A stretch of 64,000 nt of DNA from Pseudoalteromonas rubra (GTDB lineage: Bacteria; Pseudomonadota; Gammaproteobacteria; Enterobacterales; Alteromonadaceae): NCBI RefSeq assembly GCF_005886805.2, contig NZ_CP045429.1, positions 900,501 through 964,500 of the forward strand, read 5' to 3'. A program made the position numbers and the translations under genes. Below, piece after piece: positions 9,339 through 20,800 of the stretch; position 1 is the stretch's first letter, and each line of letters opens with the position of its first letter. Under the pieces are notes generated by a model. The model did no database searches. It saw only the letters and a program-made list of their open reading frames with translations, and was not told where the DNA came from.

Positions 9339-9827
9339 ATGACCACTTCAATTAAAACCCGGGTGCTCGACAGGATTGATTTAGCTATCCTGGATATCCT
9401 GCAAAAGAATGCCCGTATTTCCAATGTAAACCTGGCCAAAGCGGTTAATTTGAGCCCCAGCCCGTGTCTGGATAGGGTGAAAAAGCTCGAAGCGGAGGGC
9501 TATATTGAAGGCTATGTTGCCAGATTAAATGCCGCTAAGCTGGGTCAGCACCTGGTGGCCCATGTCGAGATCACCCTGAAAAGCTCGACCGAATCAGTGT
9601 TTGAAACGTTTAAGGAACATGTACTGGAACTCCCCAACGTGGTCGCCTGTGACATGGTGGCGGGTGGGTTCGACTACCTTCTAAAGATACGGGTACAGGA
9701 TATGCGCCAGTACCGAGAGGTATTGGGGCAGATCGTCGAGATCCCCGGTGTTGGCACCAATCACACTTATATGGTGATTGAACATGTTAAAGAAGACATG
9801 GGCGTTGAGGTGTTGAACTTTCAGTGA
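9339..9827 (+). CDS. Lrp/AsnC-family regulator, probable activator of putA
   Basis: 162 aa. An N-terminal winged HTH (about 10-60) reads LDRIDLAILDILQKNARISN and NLAKAVNLSPSPCLDRVKKLE, the canonical Lrp motif. A C-terminal RAM/AsnC ligand-binding domain (about 72-150) contains VVACDMVAGGFDYLLKIRVQDM and PGVGTNHTYMVIEHVKED. It is divergent from putA. In marine bacteria and Agrobacterium/Pseudomonas relatives such Lrp-type proteins (PutR) activate putA in response to proline; that role here is inferred from position and from PutA lacking its own DNA-binding domain. The ATG at 9339 is chosen by the conserved start; its ribosome site is weak. Confidence 0.92.
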   Translation: MTTSIKTRVLDRIDLAILDILQKNARISNVNLAKAVNLSPSPCLDRVKKLEAEGYIEGYVARLNAAKLGQHLVAHVEITLKSSTESVFETFKEHVLELPNVVACDMVAGGFDYLLKIRVQDMRQYREVLGQIVEIPGVGTNHTYMVIEHVKEDMGVEVLNFQ

Positions 9828-9959
9828 TAGGCGTTGAGTTGGGCAATATCATTGGGGTTTCATATTTTGTAACAAGCTTTTGACCGCAAGTTAGCTGTAA
9901 TTAGGAACAGAGTTGTTATTATAAATGAGATAAAATAACAAAACTAACTTGTGAGGCTT

Positions 9960-12900
9960 ATGAAACTCAAGCACCTAGTTGCCGCCATTGCGGCTGTGGC
10001 AGCACCGCTGGCCGCTGCATACCAAACAGAGGACACGCGTTTACTGCGCTTTCCTGATATTCATCAGAACAAGGTTACCTTCGTATATGGTGGCGATATC
10101 TACATTGCCGACACTAAATCGGGTAACAGCACTCGCCTGACTGACCATGTTGGCTTTGAGACGTTTCCCAAATTCTCTCCCGATGGCAAACGCATCGCCT
10201 TTGCTGCCGAATACAATGGTAGCCGACAAATTTATGTGATTGACGTGGATGGCTCTAACCTGAAGCAGCTGACGTATTACAATGATGTGGGCCCAATGCC
10301 ACCGCGCGGCGGTTTTGACTATCGTGTTTTTGACTGGACGCCGGACGGCAAACATATCGTATTCCGTGCCAATCGTACTCCTTGGGGGAAACGCATGGGT
10401 CGCCCTTATATGATCCCCGCAGATGGTGGCCTGGAGCAGCCTCTTGCAATCCCTGAAAGTGGTGGGGGTATGCTGTCACCCGATGGCAAAAAGTTTGTAT
10501 ATACACCGATAGATCGTGAATTCAGAACCTGGAAACGCAGCCGGGGCGGTCGTGCACAGGATGTCTGGGTGTATGATTTAGAAAACAACACCTCTGAGCA
10601 GCTTACAGAGCATAGAGCAACCGATCAGCAGCCAACCTGGGTGAATGACAGTATTTACTTTGTTTCTGATCGCGATTATACGCTGAACTTATACAAGCAC
10701 CGGAAAGGGAAAGCGCCAGTTAAAATGACTAACCACAGTGACTATGATGTGCTGTGGCCCTCAGCTGGACCTGATGCCATCGTGTATGAAAATGGCGGTT
10801 ACCTGTATCGTTTTGATGAGGCAACCAAAGCCACTGAAAAGCTGACTATTAATGTGCCAGGGGTGCGTAAGTACGCCATGCCTTATACCAAAAATGTCAG
10901 CAAATTCATTGATTCAATGGATGTGTCTCATGACGGTAAGCGTGCCTTATTTACTGCACGTGGTGAAGTTTTTTCAGTGCCAGTAGAGCAGGGCACGACT
11001 CGTAACTTGAGTATGACGGACAAGGGTCGTGAAATTTCAGCCAGTTGGTCACCGAATGGCCGTTATATCGCTTACATGAGTGATGTATCGGGCGAATATG
11101 AGATCTATCTAAAAGATCGCGCCAACAATAACGAAGTCACACAACTCACCAGCAACGGCACTATCTGGCGATTTGACCCTATCTGGTCTGCTGATAGTTC
11201 AAAGCTATTGTTTGCTGACAAGAACCACACTATGTGGTGGCTGGACGCTAAATCGGGTGAGCTGCATAAAATTGATACCGGTAAATTTGATGACGATGGT
11301 ATCACACAATATACCTGGTCTCCCAACAGCGAAGATCTGATCTTTGTGAAGAACAATGCCAACCGGTATGCATCGCTGTGGCATTACAACACGCAGAGTA
11401 AAAAGCTCAGTCGTCTTACAGATGACATGACTAATGAGCAGAACCCTGCATTCTCACCAGATGGCCAATACCTGTATTTCACGTCAGAGCGCGATTTCAA
11501 TCTGACTTTCAGCTCGTATGAATTTGCTTATTTGTATAACAACGCAACCCGTTTGTATGCCGTTGCGGTGAATGACCAGGTTACTTCACTAAGTGCGTTC
11601 AGCAGCGATGAAGCGGCAATCGTAAGTGAAGAGAAAGGCAAAAAGGCCGACGACAGCAAAGCAGATAACCAGCTACAGGTTGAGGGCTTTATGTCACGGG
11701 TTGTCGCATTACCAGCGAAAGCGGGTAGTTATGGTGACCTGAGTGGTGTGAAGGGCGGTGTACTGACATTGTCTGAAGGCTCACTAAAGCTGATCCCCAC
11801 CAAACAGGATGGCAAAGTACAAACAGTTGCTAAGGGCGTACAGGCCTACAAGCTGGCTGCTGGTGGTGAACATCTGATTGTCAGGGCTGGCGGAAAATAT
11901 AGTGTGATTAAGCCCGAAGCCAAGCAAGATCTGAAAGCGACACAACTTGACCTGAGTAACATGGTGCTCAAGATCGATCCGAAAGTTGAATGGCAACAAA
12001 TGTATGTCGAAGGCTGGCGGACGCTCAGAGACTGGTTTTACGATGAAAATCACCATGGTCAGGATTGGGATGCCATTTTGAAGCGCTATCAGCCTTTGGC
12101 CGATGCGGTGGCACATCGCAACGATCTGGATTATGTTCTGAGTGAAATTGCTGGTGAAATCAATGCGGGTCACATTTATGTTCAGTCTGGTGACGAGCCG
12201 AAAGCCAAGCGCAAAAAGCACGGTTTATTAGGGGCTCAGATCAGTGCCCACAATTCAGGTTTTGTGCGCATTGAAAAAATCTATCAGGGTGAGAACTGGC
12301 ATGAAGAGTTCCGCTCGCCGCTAGATGAGCCGGGTGTGAACGCCAGTGTGGGCGATTACATTGTATCGGTGAATGGTCGAGCGGTTAACTCCGTGAGTAA
12401 TTTCTATGAGCTGCTTGAAAATACTCAGGGGACTCAGGTTGAACTGCGTCTTAATAACACACCAAGCCTGGATGGAGCCTGGCAGGTAACAGTGAAGCCA
12501 AGTGCCAGTGAAGGCGGCCTGCGTTACCTTGAGTGGGTTCATTCTCGCATGGCATATGTCGATAAACTGTCAGGCGGCCGTATCGGTTACGTTCATCTAC
12601 CAAATACTTTGTTTGAAGGTAACCGTGCGATGTTTAAGCACTTTATGCCGCAGACAACCAAAGATGCACTGATCATTGACGATCGTTACAATGGCGGTGG
12701 CTTTATACCTGAGCATATGATTACCTGGCTGGCTCGCAAACCATTGAACTATTGGAAACGCCGTGGTGTTGAGCCAACTAAAACACCGCAATTTGCCCAT
12801 GATGGACCGAAAGCCATGTTGATCAATGGCTATTCAAGTTCGGGCGGGGACGCGTTACCTTACTACTTCCGTCAGGCGGGATTAGGTAAACTCATTGGTA

Positions 12901-13184
12901 CTCGTACCTGGGGTGGTCTGATCGGTATTTCGGGTAATCCTCGTTTGGTTGACGGTGGTCAGGTAATTGCTGCGACTTTCCGTATTCTGGACAATGAGGG
13001 TAATTGGATCATCGAAGATGTGGGTGTGAGCCCGGATATCGAAGTCATTGATCGCCCAGAGCTGATCCACGCCGGTAAAGATCCGTCAGTAGAGCGCGCT
13101 GTTGAGGAGCTGCTAAAAGAAATGAAAGCAAATCCGAAGACGCCACTTACTGTGCCGCCAGCACCAACTGAATTTGGCCGGTAA
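9960..13184 (+). CDS. Exported tricorn-like S41 protease
   Basis: 1074 aa from ATG 9960; a GTG three codons upstream (9951) is an alternative start. The signal peptide MKLKHLVAAIAAVAAPLAAA directs it to the periplasm. Two N-terminal beta-propeller regions made of PD40/WD40-like blades follow (FSPDGKRIAF, WTPDGKHIVF, LSPDGKKFVY, WSPNGRYIAY, FSPDGQYLYF). After these come a tricorn C1-type region near 690-760, a PDZ domain (about 770-855) and the S41 peptidase domain with the nucleophile Ser961 in NGYSSSGGD. It probably degrades oligopeptides. It is followed by a strong terminator and forms a single-gene unit. Confidence 0.9.
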   Translation: MKLKHLVAAIAAVAAPLAAAYQTEDTRLLRFPDIHQNKVTFVYGGDIYIADTKSGNSTRLTDHVGFETFPKFSPDGKRIAFAAEYNGSRQIYVIDVDGSNLKQLTYYNDVGPMPPRGGFDYRVFDWTPDGKHIVFRANRTPWGKRMGRPYMIPADGGLEQPLAIPESGGGMLSPDGKKFVYTPIDREFRTWKRSRGGRAQDVWVYDLENNTSEQLTEHRATDQQPTWVNDSIYFVSDRDYTLNLYKHRKGKAPVKMTNHSDYDVLWPSAGPDAIVYENGGYLYRFDEATKATEKLTINVPGVRKYAMPYTKNVSKFIDSMDVSHDGKRALFTARGEVFSVPVEQGTTRNLSMTDKGREISASWSPNGRYIAYMSDVSGEYEIYLKDRANNNEVTQLTSNGTIWRFDPIWSADSSKLLFADKNHTMWWLDAKSGELHKIDTGKFDDDGITQYTWSPNSEDLIFVKNNANRYASLWHYNTQSKKLSRLTDDMTNEQNPAFSPDGQYLYFTSERDFNLTFSSYEFAYLYNNATRLYAVAVNDQVTSLSAFSSDEAAIVSEEKGKKADDSKADNQLQVEGFMSRVVALPAKAGSYGDLSGVKGGVLTLSEGSLKLIPTKQDGKVQTVAKGVQAYKLAAGGEHLIVRAGGKYSVIKPEAKQDLKATQLDLSNMVLKIDPKVEWQQMYVEGWRTLRDWFYDENHHGQDWDAILKRYQPLADAVAHRNDLDYVLSEIAGEINAGHIYVQSGDEPKAKRKKHGLLGAQISAHNSGFVRIEKIYQGENWHEEFRSPLDEPGVNASVGDYIVSVNGRAVNSVSNFYELLENTQGTQVELRLNNTPSLDGAWQVTVKPSASEGGLRYLEWVHSRMAYVDKLSGGRIGYVHLPNTLFEGNRAMFKHFMPQTTKDALIIDDRYNGGGFIPEHMITWLARKPLNYWKRRGVEPTKTPQFAHDGPKAMLINGYSSSGGDALPYYFRQAGLGKLIGTRTWGGLIGISGNPRLVDGGQVIAATFRILDNEGNWIIEDVGVSPDIEVIDRPELIHAGKDPSVERAVEELLKEMKANPKTPLTVPPAPTEFGR

Positions 13185-13200
13185 CGGCCGCATTAGCTGA

Positions 13201-13220
13201 GTCTGGACAGTTGTCCAGAC
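13201..13220. repeat. Perfect 8-bp hairpin after the tricorn-like gene
   Basis: GTCTGGAC-AGTT-GTCCAGAC is an exact inverted repeat 17 nt after the stop codon. No T run follows, so it is not itself a canonical terminator. It sits just before one and may stabilise the mRNA 3' end. Confidence 0.6.
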
Positions 13221-13236
13221 CGTTAAAAATGAATCT

Positions 13237-13261
13237 AAAGGGGTGCAGAGCACCCCTTTTT
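13237..13261 (+). terminator. Rho-independent terminator
   Basis: Stem AAAGGGGTGC / GCACCCCTTT with loop AGA, followed by TT. It is 10 bp and GC-rich at the centre. It ends the protease transcript and sits directly before the SDR gene, which therefore needs its own promoter or read-through. Confidence 0.88.
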
Positions 13262-13279
13262 ATATGGGAAATAACAACA

Positions 13280-14026
13280 ATGAAAAAAGTCGTTTTAATC
13301 ACGGGAGGCAGCCGAGGGATCGGTGCGGCTAGCGCCAAGTTGCTTGCCGGACAGGGTTATCAGGTAGCCGTTAATTATAAATCTAACCATGCGGCTGCTG
13401 AACAGGTGGTTGCGCAGATCCGCGCACAAGGGGGCATTGCGGATAGCTTTGCCGCTGATATTTGCGAAGAGGCACAGGTGGTTCAGCTATGCGAAGACAT
13501 CAAATCACAATTGGGGCCTATCTCACATCTGGTCAATAATGCCGGAGTGCTGGCTACTCAAATACGCGTGGAAGACATGACAGCTGAACGCATTAATCAG
13601 ATGTTGTGCACCAATGTAACGCCCTACTTTATCTGCGCCAGAGAGGTGCTTAAGCAGATCCGTGCATATCATCAGGCGGACATGTGTGCCATCGTGAATG
13701 TGTCATCGGCGGCTTCCTATCTTGGAGCCGCAAATGAGTACGTAGACTATGCGGCAGCCAAAGGCGCCATTGACAGCTTCACGCGCGGCTTATCTCTGGA
13801 GCTCGCGTCAGACGGGATCCGTGTGAATTGTGTCCGTCCGGGATGTATCTATACCGATATTCATGCCGATGGTGGTGAACCAGGCAGAGTCGACAGGCTG
13901 GCTTCATACTTGCCACTGCAACGAGGTGGTAAACCCGAAGAGGTGGCCAGTGCCATCGCCTGGTTGCTCAGTGATCAGGCAAGCTATGCGACAGGTACCT
14001 TTATTGATTTAGCTGGTGGGAAATAG
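13280..14026 (+). CDS. SDR-family NAD(P)-dependent oxidoreductase
   Basis: 248 aa, a classical short-chain dehydrogenase. The cofactor motif TGGSRGIG is at residues 8-15. NNAGVL lies near 87, a catalytic Ser in VNVSSAASYL near 142, and the YxxxK pair in DYAAAK near 155. The C-terminal tail SYATGTFIDLAGG resembles FabG/glucose-dehydrogenase-like members. An in-frame GTG/ATG extension reaches into the preceding terminator, so the ATG at 13280 (MKKVVLITGGSRG) is the real start. Substrate not determinable. It is followed by a small membrane-anchored gene 63 nt downstream. Confidence 0.9.
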   Translation: MKKVVLITGGSRGIGAASAKLLAGQGYQVAVNYKSNHAAAEQVVAQIRAQGGIADSFAADICEEAQVVQLCEDIKSQLGPISHLVNNAGVLATQIRVEDMTAERINQMLCTNVTPYFICAREVLKQIRAYHQADMCAIVNVSSAASYLGAANEYVDYAAAKGAIDSFTRGLSLELASDGIRVNCVRPGCIYTDIHADGGEPGRVDRLASYLPLQRGGKPEEVASAIAWLLSDQASYATGTFIDLAGGK

Positions 14027-14089
14027 CTTAAAGAGATAGCCGATGGAAGCGAGCAACATAATAAATGAGATAATAACGGGATAAAATGA

Positions 14090-14482
14090 ATGCGTACAGT
14101 GTGCTTCTGGTGTTGCTTGATGTGTCTGGCTCTGTTGATTCTGAGCTTTTCGTTGTTGTTCAATTATTGGAAGCAAGAAGCACTTCATGACAAACGCATC
14201 ATCGCCTTGTGCCAACTGATCAATGTCGCTGATGTACTAAAGCAACGTACCGACAAACTGGAGTTATTAAAAAGGCCAGACTGGCAAAGTGATATATACC
14301 CGCAAATTAAGCAGGGCGAATGCCGAGAGCGAGTCGTGCTTTTGAATGGTGCCATGATCGATATCTTTGGGAACAGTTACCTGATAGCCAAAGACGGAGA
14401 AAAGCTGATGGTACTATCTGATTTGAGCGCGTACAGCGATGAAATATTGATGAAACATTTTGTTGTGGCGCTCAAGCTATAG
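14090..14482 (+). CDS. Small membrane-anchored hypothetical protein
   Basis: 130 aa. A single strongly hydrophobic N-terminal segment (residues 4-25, CFWCCLMCLALLILSFSLLF) acts as anchor or uncleaved signal. A mixed alpha/beta domain of about 100 residues follows, with two cysteines (ALCQL, GECRE). No motif recognised. Same strand as the SDR gene and close behind it, so possibly co-transcribed. Its function cannot be inferred. Confidence 0.6.
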   Translation: MRTVCFWCCLMCLALLILSFSLLFNYWKQEALHDKRIIALCQLINVADVLKQRTDKLELLKRPDWQSDIYPQIKQGECRERVVLLNGAMIDIFGNSYLIAKDGEKLMVLSDLSAYSDEILMKHFVVALKL

Positions 14483-14812
14483 GTTGCCAGTGGGAAGGTT
14501 TTTGTGGTGCGGAACTGCTTCAGTCACTCTGTAACTAACTTGGCTTCTGTGAGGGCTGAACAGGTCCTGGCGCGAGTAAGGATTGCCTGGTTACTAGGCT
14601 GTTTTGTTACCGGCACGTTTATCCGTTGGGCAAAGTAAATATTTATATTGTTCATTTGTTATCTGTCATGTCTTTCTGTTCGTGAAATTTAATTCATTAT
14701 TAATCATTTGTTCATTTTCCTGCTTTAGGTATAATCATCGTCTGAATTTTGTTCAGAGAGATTGTCTTTTGTTTCTTTAAGGTAAATAAAATCAGTCAGG
14801 GATTTTGAAAAT
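14483..14812 (+). promoter_or_regulatory. Promoter and leader region of the RHS gene
   Basis: 330 bp without a convincing gene. The second half is very AT-rich, unlike the flanking genes. A sigma-70-like promoter is visible: TTGTTC at 14708-14713, 16-bp spacer, TATAAT at 14730-14735. It gives a leader of about 70 nt before the RHS start. The first half contains a 43-codon GTG-initiated frame (about 14506-14637) with no ribosome site and no hydrophobic or motif signature, so I do not call it. Confidence 0.6.
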
Positions 14813-17800
14813 ATGAAAACAATAATACAAATAATAAGCTTGTTATTTCTGTTTTCCTCACTGGCACAGGCGAGTGTTGCACAGTCGCCCAGTGTCTATG
14901 AGGATAGCTCGGGAAATATCTATATTCAGTCGCCTAAGCAGTTTGTCTTAATTGCCGGTGAAATAGACGTGCCTTTATACGTCTACCCCACAATGGGGTT
15001 ACTCAAACTGAGATACAGTAACGGTCAGTGGACCCGTGAAATACTCTATGAATCACAGTTTAGAGCCATAGAATCTCAGCTTCAGCTTAGCGCCTCGCTA
15101 ACAGAGCGCCTGCGCTGGCAAGACATAGATGGTGACGGTACCAGAGATTATGTCCTTTTCACCGATGCGTCTTCTCATCATGATGCGAGTCTCATTTCGA
15201 TTGGCACCAAGTCGGGCGCGATCCGTGCACTTAAGCTGCCGTCGGGTACCAATTTAGCTAATAATTATCAACTTATTGATGTCAATGGTGACGGTCGATT
15301 GGATGTGAAGTCCGGCTCAGAAGTTTTCCTGGCATCGGCAAATGGCACTTTCTTATACACCGGACAAGGCGCAGTAGAGCCAGCCAGCAAAATAGATACC
15401 ACTGCGGGCAACTTTAGGGTTGATGAGACGGGTCAGGCAACCTACTCAATACCTGTGGCTTTACCTAAGGGCCCTGGTGGCATCAAGCCGTCGGTTTCTA
15501 TCTCTTATAGCTCTGCTGCGGGCGTCGGTAATGCCGGGTATGGATGGAATGTCGCAGCTGCTTCTGCCATTACCCGATGTACAAAAAACATTGCAACAGA
15601 CGGTAAGCAACAAGCGGTCAGAATGCAAAAGAGCGACGGATATTGTTTAGATGGTAATCGTCTGATCCTGGTCAGTGGCACTTATGGTGCGGCAAACAGC
15701 ACCTATCGCACTGAGCTGTCTAACTTTATGACCATTAAAGCAATCGGTACAGATAGCAGTAACACCGGACCCAAAGGCTTTGTTGTTGAATCCAAAGATG
15801 GCGATACAAAATACTACGGCGACACGTCGTTAAGCAGTGACAGTGATGCGTTTGTCAAACCGGCTGGCAGTTCAGCGAAAGGGGCACACACCTGGGCGCT
15901 GAAACAAGTCAGTGATATTTTCGGCAATAAAATTACCTATCACTACACCACCAATACGAGCCTTGGCTACCACCTGTTGAACTATATTGCTTATGGAAAA
16001 GTAAAAGTTAACTTTGATTACACTGACCGTAATACCCGCCAATATGGTTACGCCTATGGGGGTAAGGTGGCGAATGTAAAACGCATCTCGGGAATTGAGG
16101 TTACACGCGGCGGTGAGGCATACCGTTATTACAATATCAATGGTGATGGTAGTAAGCATGACTATATTGACAGCATTCAGGAATGTACCTCAATCAGTGC
16201 TGATAAGTCATGTAAGTATGCACTTACGTTTGATTATAAAAAAGACACCAGCGATGTTGGGTTTGCTGTCGCTGCAAACCAAACTTCAGGAATAAGAACA
16301 ACGACCTTACTGACGGATTTTAACGGCGATGGTCGCTCGGACTTCTTATATACCAATAGTACGGGCAAAGTACTGAGCGTTAAGATCGCAGGTCATGATA
16401 CAGATGTGATCACCTCAAACCTGAAGTCGGTTAATGATTTTAAACTGACGGATGTGAACGGTGACGGTTATACCGATATCATCTATGCACAAACGTCGGG
16501 CTCGACAACCAAGTGGTATGCAAAGGCCTATCAGCCTGCTACGCAAACGGTGTCGGATATGATCTGTGATGATGGTGTGCAGCCTTACGGTGCAGATCTG
16601 ATGCATGCTGATTATTTAGAGCAAGTACAGTCAGCAGATAGCGTACGTACCGAAGCGTTTTCTCAGCCAGCCAGCCTGAGCGCTACGCAATTGCAAGGCA
16701 GAGGGATTTGTTATCCAAATGAGTATGTTGAACGACTCTCGTTTAGCTCGGCTGTGGCACTGGCGCCTGGGTATTCAAGTTCTACTATGTTCGTCGATAT
16801 TGACGGTGATGGCTTGTCTGACTGGTTATCCAGCTATGGCAGAAAGCTGGCCTATCGTAAGAACATAGAATCTAATAACGCACTGGGCCGGGACTACGGC
16901 GCACTTGATTATTTCTATGAGTTTAGCACTGCAGACTTTTCTCCAGATAGGAGTAGCCAGGGGTGTAACTCGTCTTATTCAATAGAGCGTAAATTCACCA
17001 AAAGTGCGGATATTAACGCAGATGGTGTGTCCGACTTTATTGTTAGACTGAAAACGACTTACAGTCCACGCTATCAAGGAGTACCTGGGTGCTCTACAAC
17101 TGCCTACAAAGACAAACTATTACTGAGTAAAGGCACGGATGAGTATAGCAAGTTCGAGTATGACTTCAGTGGTGTGGAAGACATTCGGTTTGCTGACTTA
17201 AATGGTGATGGCCTGTCTGATCTGGTATTTGCTAAAAACAATGGCTGGCAGTATCGCCTGGGTACCGGCAATGCGGCAGCACCGTTACAATCGGCAAAAA
17301 GTTTGTCGATACTCTCTGAAAAAATGGGCACTGAGAGTTACCGGGGCAACGTTCACTTTGCTGATGTAAACCAGGATAATATTGCTGATATTATCGCGCT
17401 TAATCATGCTCGAGTAGTAGATCGTGAGGGGTATTGCCGCTGGGTAGGCGATGGCCAGCCCCATGGTATTGAGCCTGAAGTACCTGCGTTAGCAGAGGAA
17501 GTGGCAACCACGTCATGGCGTAATTGTGACACGGGCTATATCTGGGTTGACACGACCTACACTGATGGGATGCAGGCGACGGTCTGGACAGGGAAAACAA
17601 CCAGCGCCACCAGTATTGGCTACACGGAAATCAAACTGGGTGGTGAATTAAAAGGCACTGGTCATACGCTTAAAATTGGTGACATAGATGGTGATGGCCT
17701 GGTTGATGTGTTGCGCAGTAGTACTGCTGCGACGTCCAATGCAACTTTTGCGCATTATCGTAATACGATGCTGAGCGCCAGTGTTGCCTCACATAAGCTG

Positions 17801-20800
17801 ACTAAAATCACCACGGGTTTCGGTGTTGAAACGGATATTAACTATAAGAAGATATCAGACGACGCGGTGTACACCCATTTACCGGCGTTTAATACCTTAG
17901 GTAAGGTAAATGCGAACTTCTTCTCACCAAAATTTGGTATGTGGCTGGTGAGTAGTGTTTATTCGGACTCTAATGGCAGTGGCTCATCGGCCCAGCAAGT
18001 GGGTGTTAAATACAAATACTCAGGGTTTAAGATTGATAAACTGGGTCGAGGGCCTCAGGGTTTCTATGAAATAGAAACTACCGATCCGCAAACGAACATC
18101 AAAACGACGACGCGCTATCATCAGAGCTGGCCACTGACGGGCAAGCCTCAGTTCACCAAGTCTTATGCCGGCGATCATCTGATCACGCATGCAACCTCTA
18201 CCTGGAATCAGCATACCGATAAGCTGGGGTCATTATTCGTTTATCTTCGCCACAGTGATGAAAAAGGCTGGCAGGTAGGCTCCGATGGCACCCGTCGTCC
18301 CATCAAGCGGATTATGGTCACCAACAGCTATGACTCAGGACTGACTGACAAGTGGGGTAACCTGACCAGTAATACGACGGCGACCTATATGCCAACTGGC
18401 AGTGGTCAGGATAGCTGGACTGTGGCGCACATCACCAGTTCAACTAACGCCTATTATACGGGTGCGGACTATCTGAGACATGGGCGCTTAAAGTCAAGCT
18501 CGGTGAGACAGCTGCAATATGCTAAGCAGGGTCTGGCTTATTCCAATCTGACCCGTAAAACCGAGTTTACTTACTACGATAACTTGATGCTGCAAAGCGA
18601 AACGGTTGCCCCAGAATGCTCTGACAGCGTGACTAGCCGCAATGATGTGAATCACTGTGATGCCAGTAACAAGTACACGAAAACACTGCATTACGATGCG
18701 TTTGGTAATGTGAAGCAAACTGATGTCACCGCGGGCTCAGAGACGCGTTCTACGTATACTCAGTATGATAGTACGGGTGAGCTGATTGTCAGAAAGACGA
18801 ATGCGCTAAACCAGGCAGTCACGTTTTTATATAATGGTGTGAGCAACCCGGATGGGCGCATTGTTTCTGTGACGGAAACCAGCCCCAATGGCTTGTCAAA
18901 AACACAGCTTCTGAACCAGTGGGGAGAAGTGGTAGAGATTCACTTTGCGGATGGTAATTATCAGAAGAGTGAAACCTTATCGTGTGGCAGCAGCTCGCTG
19001 TGCTCATCAGTGAACGGACGCTACTATACTAAATCCACTCAGCCAGGTGTGGCTGCGCAGTATCAGGTATTTGATATATATGGCCGCAATGTGCGCAATA
19101 CCAAAGCACTGGTCGATGGGAGTGTGGCGTACGAGGATATCACCTACGATAAGCACAACAACCCGATCACCAAGACATTGCCTTATAAATTGGGAGAGAC
19201 TAAGTACACGACGCGTTTTGATTTTGACAGCTACAATCGTCTGGAAAAAACGACGCTACCTAGTGGCAAAGTGACAAGCGTTCAGTATCTGGGTCATTTA
19301 ACCCGTACCACGGATGTGGGTGGCAGTAATGATAACTACAGCGCAACCAGTTACAAACGCGATGAAATGCAGGATGTGCAGGGCCGTACATTGTATAAGA
19401 CAGATCCTTATACGGGCTCTAATCCGGATATTGTGAACCGTGTTAAATTTAACTACAACGCGTTAGGTAACGCAGTGAGCACAACCAATGCGGTTTATAA
19501 TAGTAGCTCAGGACAGTTCAAAAACACTGTAACCACAACTCACTACGACCGTTATGGCAGAAAAATTAAGGTAGAAGATCCCAGCCGAGGAACCTGGAAA
19601 CAGTATTACAACGGTTTCGGAGAGGTTGTGAAAGAGGTGAACGGCCGCTCTGAAACAAAAGAGACCTTCTATAATAAGTTGGGTCAGGTATCACGCACCG
19701 TTCAGCTGGATAAAACCGTATCTGGTCGTTCCTTGGTCAGCTGTAATGTGTATGGCAACAGCAAATCTGCGCGTAACATAGGTAAACTGACAGACGCTTA
19801 TCAGTTCCGTGTGACAGGCTCAGCGGCAAGCTGCGAAAACTTAATTGCCAATAATACGGCAAGCATCAGCAAGCATTACACTTTTGATGATTTAGGTCGT
19901 CCTGAAAGCAGTGTGACTAAAAATGCTGGTGGTGAGTTTAAGTCTGTTTCCAGCTATAACAGCCTGGGTCAGGTTAGCCAGGTGGCGCTGCCAAATGGCA
20001 TGTTTGTGAAGTCGTATTACACAAATGGTCAGTTGCGCAGTAACTATGATGCCGCCACGAATAAGTTGTTGAGCAAAATTGAGCGTGTTGATGCACAGGG
20101 ACGGGTGACGCAGCAGACGTTTGCTGGCGGGGTATCCCGGACCCAGTCGTTTGAAAAAGACAGTGCCTTTATTGACTCAATTTCTATTTCAAATGCTACT
20201 CAGACGCTGTATACGGTGAATTATAAGCATGATATCCGTGGCACTACGCGTCATCGTATCAGTCAGTATTATGAGCCGGGCGTGGGTAACGATTCGTTCA
20301 AATTTACCGAGTCATTTGGCTATGAAAATAACGGCCTGCAGCGCCTGGAAACCCGTACGGTAAGCCATGCCAGCACCCGTTATGGTGTGTCATTGCGCCT
20401 GGCGAATCAAACCTATAGCTATGATGCATATGGCAATATCAAAACCAATACCAATGTCGGGACTTACCACTATACGAATACCAATAACCCGTATCAGCTG
20501 ACGTCTGTTTCCGGGGCAAGTGGTAAGCGCAGCTACAGTATGTCGTATGACAGCCATGGCAACATTGTTAACGATGGTCAGCGCCGTTTTTACTACACCC
20601 AGTTTGATAAGCCTTATAAAATCTCCAAAGACAGTAATACCTATACTGAATTCCGCTATGATGAGGCGGGTAACCGCTATTACCGTAAAGACGTACAACT
20701 GGTGAATGGCAGTTCACAAACAAAACAGGTGTACTACGTTGATAAGGTCTATGAGCTGATCAAGCAGACTGGGGGTAAAGACAGCAGTGGCAGTACTTTG

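Noticed and set aside
13201..13220. Palindrome after the protease gene as an operator
   Set aside because: It lies between the stop codon and a terminator, with no promoter around it; an mRNA 3' hairpin is the simpler reading.
14506..14637. 43-codon GTG-initiated frame upstream of the RHS gene
   Set aside because: No ribosome site, no signal or motif, and unremarkable composition; it may be chance or a decayed gene.
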